Of a stretch of DNA of 50,036 bases, positions 7,507 to 14,351 are shown piece after piece; the first letter of the stretch is position 1, and each line of letters opens with the position of its first letter. This DNA is from JBKBMT01 sp046295655 (GTDB lineage: Bacteria; Pseudomonadota; Alphaproteobacteria; Rhodobacterales; Rhodobacteraceae). The notes beneath the pieces were generated by a model. The model ran no database searches, was not told the DNA's origin, and worked only from the letters and a program-made list of their open reading frames with translations. The translations under genes were made by a program, and so were the position numbers. Location: NCBI GenBank assembly GCA_046295655.1, contig JBKBMT010000014.1, positions 1 to 50,036 of the forward strand, written 5' to 3'.

Positions 7507-8325
7507 ATACAGATCCGTCGCTTGATCCTGTCCGCCTTGTCGGGGCTGGCGCTGATGGCCGCGCCTCCCGCCTCGGCGCACGAGTTCATCACAATGGCGT
7601 CCACCACCTCGACCGAGAATTCCGGGCTCTTCGGCCACATCCTGCCGATCTTCCAGGCCGAGACCGGGGTCGAGGTGCGCGTCATCGCCCAAGGCACAGG
7701 TCAGGCGCTGGAAACCGGGCGGCGCGGCGATGCCGATGTCGTCTTCGTCCATGCCCGAATGCAGGAGGAGACGTTCGTCGCCGAGGGTTGGGGGGTCCGT
7801 CGCTTCAACGTGATGTATAACGACTTCGTCATCGTCGGCCCGCATGACGACCCCGCAGGGCTGCGCAACGCGGCGGATGCAACCGCTGCCATGGCCGCGA
7901 TCGCCGCCGCCGGGGCCTCGTTCGCCTCGCGCGGCGATGACAGCGGCACCCATGTGGCCGAGAAGGCCCTCTGGGCCGCCGCAGGGATCGAACCTGCGGG
8001 CAGCTGGTATCTGTCCACCGGCTCGGGCATGGGCGCGACGCTGAATATCGCGGCTCAGGTGCCCGCCTATGCGCTCGCCGATCGCGGGACCTGGCTGAGC
8101 TTCCGGAACCGCGGCCCGCTGGAAATCGTGTTCGCAGGCGACCCGGTGCTGTTCAATCCCTACGGCATCATCCTCGTCAACCCGGAACGCCACCCCCACG
8201 TCAAGGCCGCGGCCGGACAGGCATTCATCGACTGGATCACCTCGGAGGCCGGCCAAGTGGCGATCGCAGGTTTCACGGTCAATGGCGAGCAGCTGTTCTT
8301 TCCCAGCGCGGGCACCGGACCGTGA
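7507..8325 (+). CDS. tupA: Tungstate-binding periplasmic protein, possible non-AUG start
   Basis: A periplasmic solute-binding protein of the TupA/PBP family. It carries a Sec signal peptide ending ASA and then the family motif MASTTSTENSGLF, where Ser/Thr residues contact the oxyanion. DADVVFVHARMQEE, FVIVGPHDDPAGL and SRGDDSGTH follow, all typical of TupA. The start is unclear. The first standard start codon in frame is TTG at 7522, but this removes the positive n-region and lies 24 nt from the only good ribosome binding site (AGGGGAG, 7491-7497). ATA at 7507 is 9 nt from that site and gives an n-region IQIRRLI. No ATG/GTG/TTG occurs in frame between the upstream stop codon and 7522. The coordinates use ATA and should be treated as provisional. 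Confidence 0.78.
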   Translation: MQIRRLILSALSGLALMAAPPASAHEFITMASTTSTENSGLFGHILPIFQAETGVEVRVIAQGTGQALETGRRGDADVVFVHARMQEETFVAEGWGVRRFNVMYNDFVIVGPHDDPAGLRNAADATAAMAAIAAAGASFASRGDDSGTHVAEKALWAAAGIEPAGSWYLSTGSGMGATLNIAAQVPAYALADRGTWLSFRNRGPLEIVFAGDPVLFNPYGIILVNPERHPHVKAAAGQAFIDWITSEAGQVAIAGFTVNGEQLFFPSAGTGP

Positions 8326-8548
8326 GCGGCTGGACGCCGGTGCTCGTCCCGTGGCGGAAGGATGCAAGGCGTCGTCAGCCGGTTAGGTCTCGGCGCGCTG
8401 CCATGTCGGCAGCGGCCGCCCGGCTGTCGGTCTGACGGACGAGGCCGCGCCACCAGGGGCGGGACCAGCCCCGCGCGGGAGGTTCGGACACGGGTCCGGG
8501 CGTTGGGGGTCCGATCGACGCCCCGGGCCAAGGCCGGGCGATTGCCGA

Positions 8549-9838
8549 TCACGCTGTCTCGGCAACGATCGCCGGTTCCCGCCGCGCCGGGCAGCCCGAC
8601 CGCGGGCAGATCCGGCACGAGGTTCCCACCGGCTGCACCGGATCGGGTCCGCCGGCGTCCGGCTTGATCAGCATGTAGGACCGCAGCACGGCCGTGCCCC
8701 CGAACCCTTCCGGATAGGTCGATTCGCACCAGGCCCAGGCGGCAAAGCATGCAGCCCGGCGGCCCGCCACCTCGATGGTGGCGCGAACCGCAAGTCCCGG
8801 CCGCGACAGCGCCTGATACAGCGGCCAGAGCGGACATGCCGCTCCGAAACGTGGCAGGGCGAAACCCTGCAGAGGCTTCCGGAACACAAGCGTCCCGGAA
8901 CCGTCGCAGATCACGAGCCCGATCCGGCCCGCTTCTTCCGGCAGAACCGCAAGGCGGCGAAACACCGCCGCAGGGTCCGCCCCGAGCCGCGCCGCAATCC
9001 GACCCGGATCGACCCCGTCCCGTTCCAGCGCGTCCAGGACGGCCGGCAGCGGCATGGCTGCTGCGTCGGCCGCATACCGGGCAAGCCAGTCCCGCGCCAG
9101 CCGCTGCGCCGCGCCGCTTGCAAGCGGCGTCGCCGTGGCCAGAACCTGATCGGCAGAGCCCCCATCCTCGAGTTCGGGAATGTGCCACCCGATCCCCTCG
9201 AGCCAGGATTCCAGTTCTTCCTGCGGCGCGGCGATGCCGGTTTCCTCGGCGGCCACGCTGTCCAGAAATCCGGCAAGCGCCTCTGCCCCGGCCGCCAGCC
9301 GCGCGCTGTCCTCGGCCAGGTTCTTCTGGAACAGCGCCCGCCAGTCCGGTTCAAGATCCGGCGTATCGGCAAGGATCGCCGCAGTCGACCGGACCGAAGC
9401 CGCCGCCGACAGCAATTCGTGCAGCGAAGCGGAAAGGTGCGGATCGTGGCTCATCCGGTCGCTCAGTGTCTCGACCGCACGCTCGAGGGCGCGAAGCCGG
9501 TCCTGCTGGGCGGCAATCAGCGCCGTCCAGCCGGGAAAGCGCCCGGCCAGTTCCTCGATCCGGTCGGTTTCCGCGCCGGTGTCGGGCTGTTCGGCGGCCG
9601 CCTCGCGCAGCGCCTCGGACACTGCCGGCTCCATGCCACCGGTCAGCGCAGCCGGAGTCACCTCCAGTGCCTCGGCGATCCGTTTCAGGAGCGCCCCGGC
9701 AATGTTTCGGCGGTTATGCTCGATCAGGTTGAGATACGAGGGCGAAACCCCTGCCGCCCGGGCAAGATCTGCCTGCCGCAGGCCCATGAGGCTGCGCCGT
9801 TCGCGGATCCGCGTTCCGGTCAGGGCGTTTATCGGCAT
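8549..9838 (-). CDS. XRE-family short-chain fatty acyl-CoA regulator (ScfR type)
   Basis: A 429-aa transcription factor. The N-terminal helix-turn-helix (residues about 8-62) reads IRERRSLMGLRQADLARAAGVS and continues SYLNLIEHNRR. A long helical middle leads to a C-terminal domain with FGAACPLWPLY and VGTSCRICPRSGC, the same motifs found in the second ScfR protein at 27865. Family members sense short acyl-CoA species and control propionyl- or acetyl-CoA genes. The start at 9838 was chosen because the HTH follows at the usual distance; an upstream GTG/ATG frame at 9913 would run into the hisB promoter. It is divergent from hisB. No TTTGCAAA box lies in its own upstream region, so its target differs or lies elsewhere. 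Confidence 0.78.
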   Translation of the reverse strand: MPINALTGTRIRERRSLMGLRQADLARAAGVSPSYLNLIEHNRRNIAGALLKRIAEALEVTPAALTGGMEPAVSEALREAAAEQPDTGAETDRIEELAGRFPGWTALIAAQQDRLRALERAVETLSDRMSHDPHLSASLHELLSAAASVRSTAAILADTPDLEPDWRALFQKNLAEDSARLAAGAEALAGFLDSVAAEETGIAAPQEELESWLEGIGWHIPELEDGGSADQVLATATPLASGAAQRLARDWLARYAADAAAMPLPAVLDALERDGVDPGRIAARLGADPAAVFRRLAVLPEEAGRIGLVICDGSGTLVFRKPLQGFALPRFGAACPLWPLYQALSRPGLAVRATIEVAGRRAACFAAWAWCESTYPEGFGGTAVLRSYMLIKPDAGGPDPVQPVGTSCRICPRSGCPARREPAIVAETA

Positions 9839-9914
9839 GCGTCCTCCCGGCGGCAGATTAGGCCAGCCCGGGGCGTGCGTCACCCCGCCCCTTCCCCAGC
9901 GCCTCCCTGCCACC

Positions 9915-9920
9915 TATAAG
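9915..9920 (+). promoter_or_regulatory. Candidate -10 box for hisB
   Basis: TATAAG sits 26 nt upstream of the hisB start in an otherwise GC-rich 108-nt divergent region. The -35 position (TTCCCC at 9892) is poor, so an activator or extended contacts would be needed. Confidence 0.35.
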
Positions 9921-9946
9921 CGGGCCGAACCAGTCGGAGCCGGACC

Positions 9947-10534
9947 ATGCGCAAGGCCAGCATCGAGCGAAAGACCGCCGAGACGGAGATCGACGTGACC
10001 GTGGCGCTGGACGGGGTCGGCGCACGGGACATCGCGACCGGCATCGGCTTCTTCGATCACATGCTCGAGCAGCTGGCGCGGCACTCGCTGATCGACATCA
10101 CTCTGAAGGCGCGCGGAGACCTGCACATCGACGATCACCACACGGTCGAGGATTGCGGCATTGCGCTGGGGCAGGCACTGGCACGGGCACTCGGCCACAA
10201 GCGCGGCATCCGGCGCTACGGTCATTTCGTCCTGGCCATGGACGATGCCCGGGTCGCCTGTGCCCTCGACCTGTCGGGACGGCCGTTTCTCGTCTGGAAC
10301 ATCGAGTTCCCGACCGCGAAGGTCGGCGGATTCGACACCGAGTTGGTGCGCGAGTTCTTTCAGGCCCTGGCGAGCCATGGAGGGATCACGCTGCATGTTA
10401 CCTGCGAGGCCGGGGTGAACAGCCACCACATCGCCGAAGCAACGTTCAAGGCCGTCGCCCGCGCCCTGCGCATGGCGGTAGAAACCGACCCGCGCGGCGT
10501 CGATGAGGTCCCCTCGACCAAGGGAACGCTGTGA
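9947..10534 (+). CDS. hisB: Imidazoleglycerol-phosphate dehydratase
   Basis: A 195-aa monofunctional IGPD, the sixth step of histidine synthesis (imidazole glycerol phosphate to imidazole acetol phosphate). The metal-binding His/Glu clusters are visible: GFFDHMLEQLARHS near residues 32-45, DDHHTVEDCGIALG near 65-78, and VNSHHIAEATFKA near 158-170. Its length matches the usual 195-200 aa of the monofunctional enzyme, and no N-terminal phosphatase domain is fused. It overlaps hisH by 4 nt (GTGA). Confidence 0.96.
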   Translation: MRKASIERKTAETEIDVTVALDGVGARDIATGIGFFDHMLEQLARHSLIDITLKARGDLHIDDHHTVEDCGIALGQALARALGHKRGIRRYGHFVLAMDDARVACALDLSGRPFLVWNIEFPTAKVGGFDTELVREFFQALASHGGITLHVTCEAGVNSHHIAEATFKAVARALRMAVETDPRGVDEVPSTKGTL

Positions 10535-11169
10535 CGACCGTCCTGATCGACTACGAGGGCGGCAACCTGCACTCCGCCGAAAAGGCGTTCCAGCGGATGG
10601 CGGCCGAGGTCGGGGCCGGGCCAGTGAAGGTCTCGGACCGACCGGAGGATGTTGTGCGCGCAACCCGCCTGGTGCTCCCGGGCGACGGCGCCTTCCCCGC
10701 CTGCCGCACGGCGCTCTTTGCCAAAACCGGACTTTTCGAGGCGCTGGACGAAGCGGTGCGCCACCGCAGCTTGCCTTTTCTCGGCATCTGCATCGGGATG
10801 CAGATGCTTGCGGACGTCGGAAAGGAATACCGCGAGACACCCGGCTTCGGCTGGATTGGTGGCGAGGTGGACCGTATCCGCCCATCCGACCCGGCGCTGA
10901 AGGTGCCGCACATGGGCTGGAACGATCTGGTGATCGACCGGATGCATCCCCTGCTCGACGGCATCGGGACGGGCGAGCACGCCTATTTCGTCCATTCCTT
11001 CCAGTTCCGTGTCGCCGACCGGGCGGATCTTCTGGCGCATGTCGATTACGGTGGGCCGGTCACGGCGATCGTCGCGCGCGACAATGTCGCCGGCACCCAG
11101 TTCCACCCGGAGAAAAGCCAGGCGACCGGACTGCGGCTTATCTCCAACTTCCTGCAGTGGCGGCCCTGA
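10531..11169 (+). CDS. hisH: Imidazole glycerol phosphate synthase, glutamine amidotransferase subunit
   Basis: A 212-aa class I glutaminase subunit that passes ammonia to HisF. The nucleophile is Cys87 in GICIGMQML; the oxyanion strand is PGDGAFPAC near residue 50; the His-Glu part of the triad is in QFHPEKSQ near residue 190. It starts with GTG inside the hisB stop. HisF, its partner, is 1.5 kb downstream. Confidence 0.95.
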   Translation: MTTVLIDYEGGNLHSAEKAFQRMAAEVGAGPVKVSDRPEDVVRATRLVLPGDGAFPACRTALFAKTGLFEALDEAVRHRSLPFLGICIGMQMLADVGKEYRETPGFGWIGGEVDRIRPSDPALKVPHMGWNDLVIDRMHPLLDGIGTGEHAYFVHSFQFRVADRADLLAHVDYGGPVTAIVARDNVAGTQFHPEKSQATGLRLISNFLQWRP

Positions 11170-11476
11170 TCCAGCGGGGCAGTCAACCGCAGATGAGCGC
11201 AAGGCCCGGCGCCATCAGGAAGGGGGGGGGGGCGACGCGGCAGGCCGCCCGAAACAAGCAGCGGTCCCGTGCCCGCCACGACGCCGGAAAACACCGTCGC
11301 GCCGGAAATGCCTGCACCCAGCCCGAAGGATCGACAGGCAGAGCGGAAGCCTCCCGTCGCGCATCCGACCGGCGGTTCCGGCTGCGGGACGAAAAGCCTT
11401 CAGACCTCGGTCGAACCTGGTGCGGGCGAGGGCTGCACCGCGCCCCCGGCCCGCGCACCCGGAACCTGCGGTTCCG
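11170..11476. other. Intergenic region holding a G11 run
   Basis: 307 nt between hisH and the antisense DUF2147 gene. No frame here shows protein-like composition. Its most notable content is an uninterrupted run of 11 G (11222-11232). It is the shared 3' flank of two convergent genes, and I did not find a convincing intrinsic terminator. Confidence 0.45.
11222..11232 (+). repeat. Homopolymeric G11 tract
   Basis: Eleven consecutive G residues, 53 nt after the hisH stop. Only one comparable run occurs in the window, the G10 in the broken Hint gene at 35583. Such runs slip during replication and are also prone to sequencing error. Here it lies outside coding sequence, so any effect would be on transcript ends. 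Confidence 0.8.
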
Positions 11477-11857
11477 CTACTTGACCCGCGCCCAGGTCTG
11501 TTTCGAACAGATCAGCCCGCCGGCAACACAACCCGCCAATCGCAGCGTGTCGCCCTGAAGCTCGATCTTGCCGGTGTAGATCTTGTTGTTCGAGGGGCGC
11601 CACACCTGTCCCTGATAGTTTCCGCCGCCCACCGGGACCATGTCGATCACCAGCGTCTTGCCGATGTTCGGCGACTTGTACTCGCCCTGGGCGTTGAAGG
11701 TGCGGGCGATCTTGCCGCAGATCGCGGTGCCGCATTTCTCCATCCGCACATGCGCGAAGGCACCGTCGTCGGGTTGGGTGGCCCAGGTGCCCAGAACGGG
11801 ATCGGCCAGCGCGGGACCGGCGGCCAGAACGAAGATGGCGGTCAGGACGGTTCTCAT
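11477..11857 (-). CDS. Secreted DUF2147 protein
   Basis: A 126-aa protein with a Sec signal peptide (MRTVLTAIFVLAAGPALA, cut before DPVLGTW). The mature part matches the DUF2147 pattern: GTWATQPDDGAF, MEKCGTAICGKIA, NIGKTLVIDM and a C-terminal GNYQGQVWRPSNNKIYTGKI block. The conserved cysteines CGTAICG and CVAGGLIC may form disulfides in the periplasm. Function is unknown; the fold is probably a lipocalin-like barrel. The ATG at 11857 begins at the signal peptide; an in-frame upstream start at 11887 adds ten unlikely residues. It lies antisense between hisH and hisA. Confidence 0.78.
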   Translation of the reverse strand: MRTVLTAIFVLAAGPALADPVLGTWATQPDDGAFAHVRMEKCGTAICGKIARTFNAQGEYKSPNIGKTLVIDMVPVGGGNYQGQVWRPSNNKIYTGKIELQGDTLRLAGCVAGGLICSKQTWARVK

Positions 11858-11924
11858 GGTCGGGTCTCCTCCCCGGTTGATGCGCATCCTTTCGCGCCAC
11901 CGAGCGATTCGGCCAAGCCTGACG

Positions 11925-11953
11925 TTGCGTCCCCGACCGCCCCGTGCGATAGG
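11925..11953 (+). promoter_or_regulatory. Candidate sigma-70 promoter for hisA
   Basis: TTGCGT (11925-11930), a 17-nt spacer and GATAGG (11948-11953), placing a start near 11960 and a short leader before the hisA ATG at 11979. It would let hisA-hisF-hisE be transcribed separately from hisBH, as the antisense gene between them requires. Confidence 0.45.
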
Positions 11954-11978
11954 CCCGGGCCAACGCAGGAAGCACGCG

Positions 11979-12695
11979 ATGATCCTCTATCCCGCAATCG
12001 ACCTGAAGGACGGCCGCTGTGTGCGGCTGTTGCGCGGCGACATGGACAAGGTGACAGTGTTCGGCGAGGATCCGGCGGCACAGGCCCGGGCCTTCGCCGC
12101 GGCGGGATGCGCGTGGCTGCATCTGGTCGACTTGAACGGCGCCTTCGAGGGGCGCCCGGTGAATGCCGCCGCCGTCGAGGCGATCATCTCGGCGGTCGAT
12201 ATTCCATGCCAGCTGGGCGGCGGCATCCGTGACATGGCGACCATTGCGCAATGGATCGAACGCGGCCTTGCCCGGGTGATCCTCGGCACTGCCGCGGTCG
12301 AGGACCCGGCACTGGTGCGCGAGGCGGCGGCTGCCTTTCCCGGTCGCATCGCCGTCGGCATAGACGCCCGCGCCGGCCGGGTGGCAACCCGCGGCTGGGC
12401 CGCGGACGGCGGTGTGATGGCAACGGATCTCGCGCGCCGGTTCGAGGACGCTGGCGTGGCCGCGATCATCTACACCGACATCGACCGCGACGGTGCCATG
12501 GAAGGCCCGAACATCGCCGCGACAGAGGCGCTGGCGCGGGCGGTCGCGGTGCCGGTGATTGCGTCGGGCGGCGTCAGCCGGCTGTCCGATCTGGTCGCAC
12601 TGCGCGACACGGGCGCAATAGCCGGCGCGATCTCGGGACGGGCGCTTTACGAGGGTGCGATCGACCTTGCCGAGGCGCTGGCGGCGCTGCGCTGA
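11979..12695 (+). CDS. hisA: Phosphoribosylformimino-AICAR phosphate isomerase
   Basis: A 238-aa (beta/alpha)8 barrel that opens the ribose ring of ProFAR to PRFAR. The catalytic acids are Asp8 (YPAIDLKDG) and the Asp of VGIDARAGRV near residue 128. Phosphate-binding glycines occur in QLGGGIRD and IASGGVSRLSDL. The start at 11979 gives the exact family N-terminus MILYPAIDL; a longer in-frame extension upstream is antisense to the DUF2147 gene and is not real. Confidence 0.96.
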   Translation: MILYPAIDLKDGRCVRLLRGDMDKVTVFGEDPAAQARAFAAAGCAWLHLVDLNGAFEGRPVNAAAVEAIISAVDIPCQLGGGIRDMATIAQWIERGLARVILGTAAVEDPALVREAAAAFPGRIAVGIDARAGRVATRGWAADGGVMATDLARRFEDAGVAAIIYTDIDRDGAMEGPNIAATEALARAVAVPVIASGGVSRLSDLVALRDTGAIAGAISGRALYEGAIDLAEALAALR

Positions 12696-12737
12696 GGCGC
12701 CCCTTTTCGCGCGGCGCGGCAGAGGATAGGAAAGCCC

Positions 12738-13499
12738 ATGCTCAAGACCCGCATCATCCCCTGCCTCGATGTTGCCGACGGCCGCGTGGTCAAGGGAGTC
12801 AACTTCGTCAACCTGATCGACGCCGGCGACCCGGTCGAGGCGGCGGCGGCCTATGACGCGGCAGGGGCGGACGAGCTGTGCTTTCTCGACATCCACGCCA
12901 CGCACGAGAACCGCGGCACGATGTTCGATCTCGTCACCCGGACGGCGGAACGCTGTTTCATGCCCCTGACCGTCGGCGGCGGCGTGCGCAGCACCGAGGA
13001 CGTGCGCGCGCTTCTGCTAGCCGGCGCCGACAAGGTGTCGTTCAACTCGGCCGCCGTGGCCGACCCGGATGTGGTGACGCGCGCCGCCGACCGCTTCGGC
13101 AGCCAGTGCATCGTGGTGGCGATCGACGCACGCACCGTCGAACCCGGCCGGTGGGAGATCTTCACCCATGGCGGACGCCGCCCGACCGGGGTGGATGCGG
13201 TGGACTTCGCCCGAACCGTTGCGGCACGGGGCGCGGGCGAGATCCTGCTGACCTCGATGGATCGGGACGGCACGCGCGCAGGCTTCAACATCCCGCTGAC
13301 CCGCGCCGTCGCCGATGCGGTGGACATACCGGTGATTGCATCGGGCGGCGTCGGGACGCTTGATCACATGGTCGAGGGCGTGCGCGACGGGCATGCCTCT
13401 GCGGTGCTCGCGGCCTCGATCTTCCACTTCGGGGTCTTCTCGATCCGGCAGGCCAAGGAACACATGGCCGCCGCGGGTATTCCGGTGCGACTGCAATGA
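12738..13499 (+). CDS. hisF: Imidazole glycerol phosphate synthase, cyclase subunit
   Basis: A 253-aa barrel that uses ammonia from HisH to form imidazole glycerol phosphate and AICAR. Asp11 is in IIPCLDVADGRVVKG, and the second catalytic Asp is in VVAIDARTV near residue 130. TVGGGVRSTEDV and IASGGVGTLDHM hold the phosphates. A strong AGGATAGGAAA ribosome binding site precedes the ATG. It overlaps hisE by 4 nt (ATGA). Confidence 0.96.
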   Translation: MLKTRIIPCLDVADGRVVKGVNFVNLIDAGDPVEAAAAYDAAGADELCFLDIHATHENRGTMFDLVTRTAERCFMPLTVGGGVRSTEDVRALLLAGADKVSFNSAAVADPDVVTRAADRFGSQCIVVAIDARTVEPGRWEIFTHGGRRPTGVDAVDFARTVAARGAGEILLTSMDRDGTRAGFNIPLTRAVADAVDIPVIASGGVGTLDHMVEGVRDGHASAVLAASIFHFGVFSIRQAKEHMAAAGIPVRLQ

Positions 13500-13804
13500 C
13501 CGCGCTGGACCGGCTCGCCGCGACCATCGAGGCTCGCCGCGGCGCTGACCCCGAAGCGTCATGGACGGCAAAGCTCTTGTCTTGCGGCCCCGAGAAATGC
13601 GCCGAGAAGTTCGGCGAGGAGGCTGTCGAGGCGATCATCGAGGCCGTTCGCGGCGACCGCGACCGCCTGACCGCCGAGGCGGCGGACGTGCTCTACCACC
13701 TGCTCGTCATGCTTGCCGCTCGCGACGTGACAATTGCGGACGTTCTGGCCGAGCTGGAGCGGCGCGAGGGCCAGAGCGGGCTCGAGGAGAAGGCCGCCCG
13801 CTGA
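13496..13804 (+). CDS. hisE: Phosphoribosyl-ATP pyrophosphatase
   Basis: A 102-aa MazG-fold enzyme, step two of histidine synthesis (PR-ATP to PR-AMP plus pyrophosphate). KFGEEAVEAIIEA and ADVLYHLLVMLA carry the Glu/Asp residues that bind magnesium. It is a separate protein, not fused to HisI, as is common in alphaproteobacteria. It ends 1 nt before the stop of the convergent DUF486 gene, so the two transcripts must overlap at their 3' ends. Confidence 0.94.
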   Translation: MTALDRLAATIEARRGADPEASWTAKLLSCGPEKCAEKFGEEAVEAIIEAVRGDRDRLTAEAADVLYHLLVMLAARDVTIADVLAELERREGQSGLEEKAAR

Positions 13805-13805
13805 C

Positions 13806-14159
13806 TCAGGTCCACCGGTGAAAGACGAAGAACGCCCCGGCCGCGATCAGGGCGAAACCAACCGCGTGGTTCCAGGCCAGCGGCTCCTTCAGATACCAGA
13901 CCGAGAAGCCTGCAAAGACCGTGAGGGTGATCACCTCCTGAATCGTCTTGAGTTCGGCCGCGCTGAAATGGCCGTGGCCGATCCGGTTCGCGGGAACCTG
14001 AAGGACATACTCGAAGAAGGCGATCCCCCATGAGATCAGGATGACCGTCAGCAGCGGCGCGGTCTTGAACTTCAGGTGTCCGTACCATGCGAAGGTCATG
14101 AACAGGTTCGAAAGCAGCAGAAGCCCGATCGTGACGACTGGAACCGGCAAGTTGTGCAT
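13806..14159 (-). CDS. DUF486 family small membrane protein
   Basis: A 117-aa protein with four predicted transmembrane helices (VVTIGLLLLSNLFMTFAWYG, LLTVILISWGIAFFEYVL, VITLTVFAGFSVWYL and HAVGFALIAAGAFFVFHRW). It matches the DUF486 family, which resembles half a drug/metabolite transporter and may dimerise in the inner membrane. Function is unknown. It converges on hisE; its start faces the pccB promoter region. Confidence 0.8.
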   Translation of the reverse strand: MHNLPVPVVTIGLLLLSNLFMTFAWYGHLKFKTAPLLTVILISWGIAFFEYVLQVPANRIGHGHFSAAELKTIQEVITLTVFAGFSVWYLKEPLAWNHAVGFALIAAGAFFVFHRWT

Positions 14160-14240
14160 GAAAAGCCCCTATCGCTGCACTGCGGCCCGGCTACTCCGAA
14201 TCTGGCCGGACGCAAGAGTGTCGGGCGGCAGGTTAGCTGA

Positions 14241-14280
14241 TTTGCATTTTTTCATCTAGCTCAGTCAAATGTTTTGCAAA
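14241..14280 (+). promoter_or_regulatory. Putative ScfR (PccR) operator upstream of pccB
   Basis: An A/T-rich island in a GC-rich genome holds an exact TTTGCAAA (14273-14280) and a related TTTGCATT (14241-14248), 32 nt apart start to start. From memory, PccR of Rhodobacter sphaeroides binds a TTTGCAAA repeat upstream of its pccB. The second exact copy I noticed in the window lies in front of the PccR-like gene at 27865. The half-site spacing differs from the tight repeat I recall, so the exact operator boundaries are uncertain. Confidence 0.6.
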
Positions 14281-14351
14281 TTTACTGAATTCCGCTTTGT
14301 GGCTCATCGGGCGATCGCTATGGTGCCGCGGCGACGAGACGGGGGGAGAGC

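Noticed and set aside
8326..8548. A small gene between tupA and the first ScfR gene
   Set aside because: No frame has a plausible ribosome binding site or protein-like composition. It is the shared 3' flank of convergent genes with a GGGGC/GCCCC hairpin near 8456.
11477..11857. DUF2147 gene as a recent insertion into the his operon
   Set aside because: Its codon use and GC match the surroundings, no repeats flank it, and hisA has its own candidate promoter, so the arrangement looks settled.
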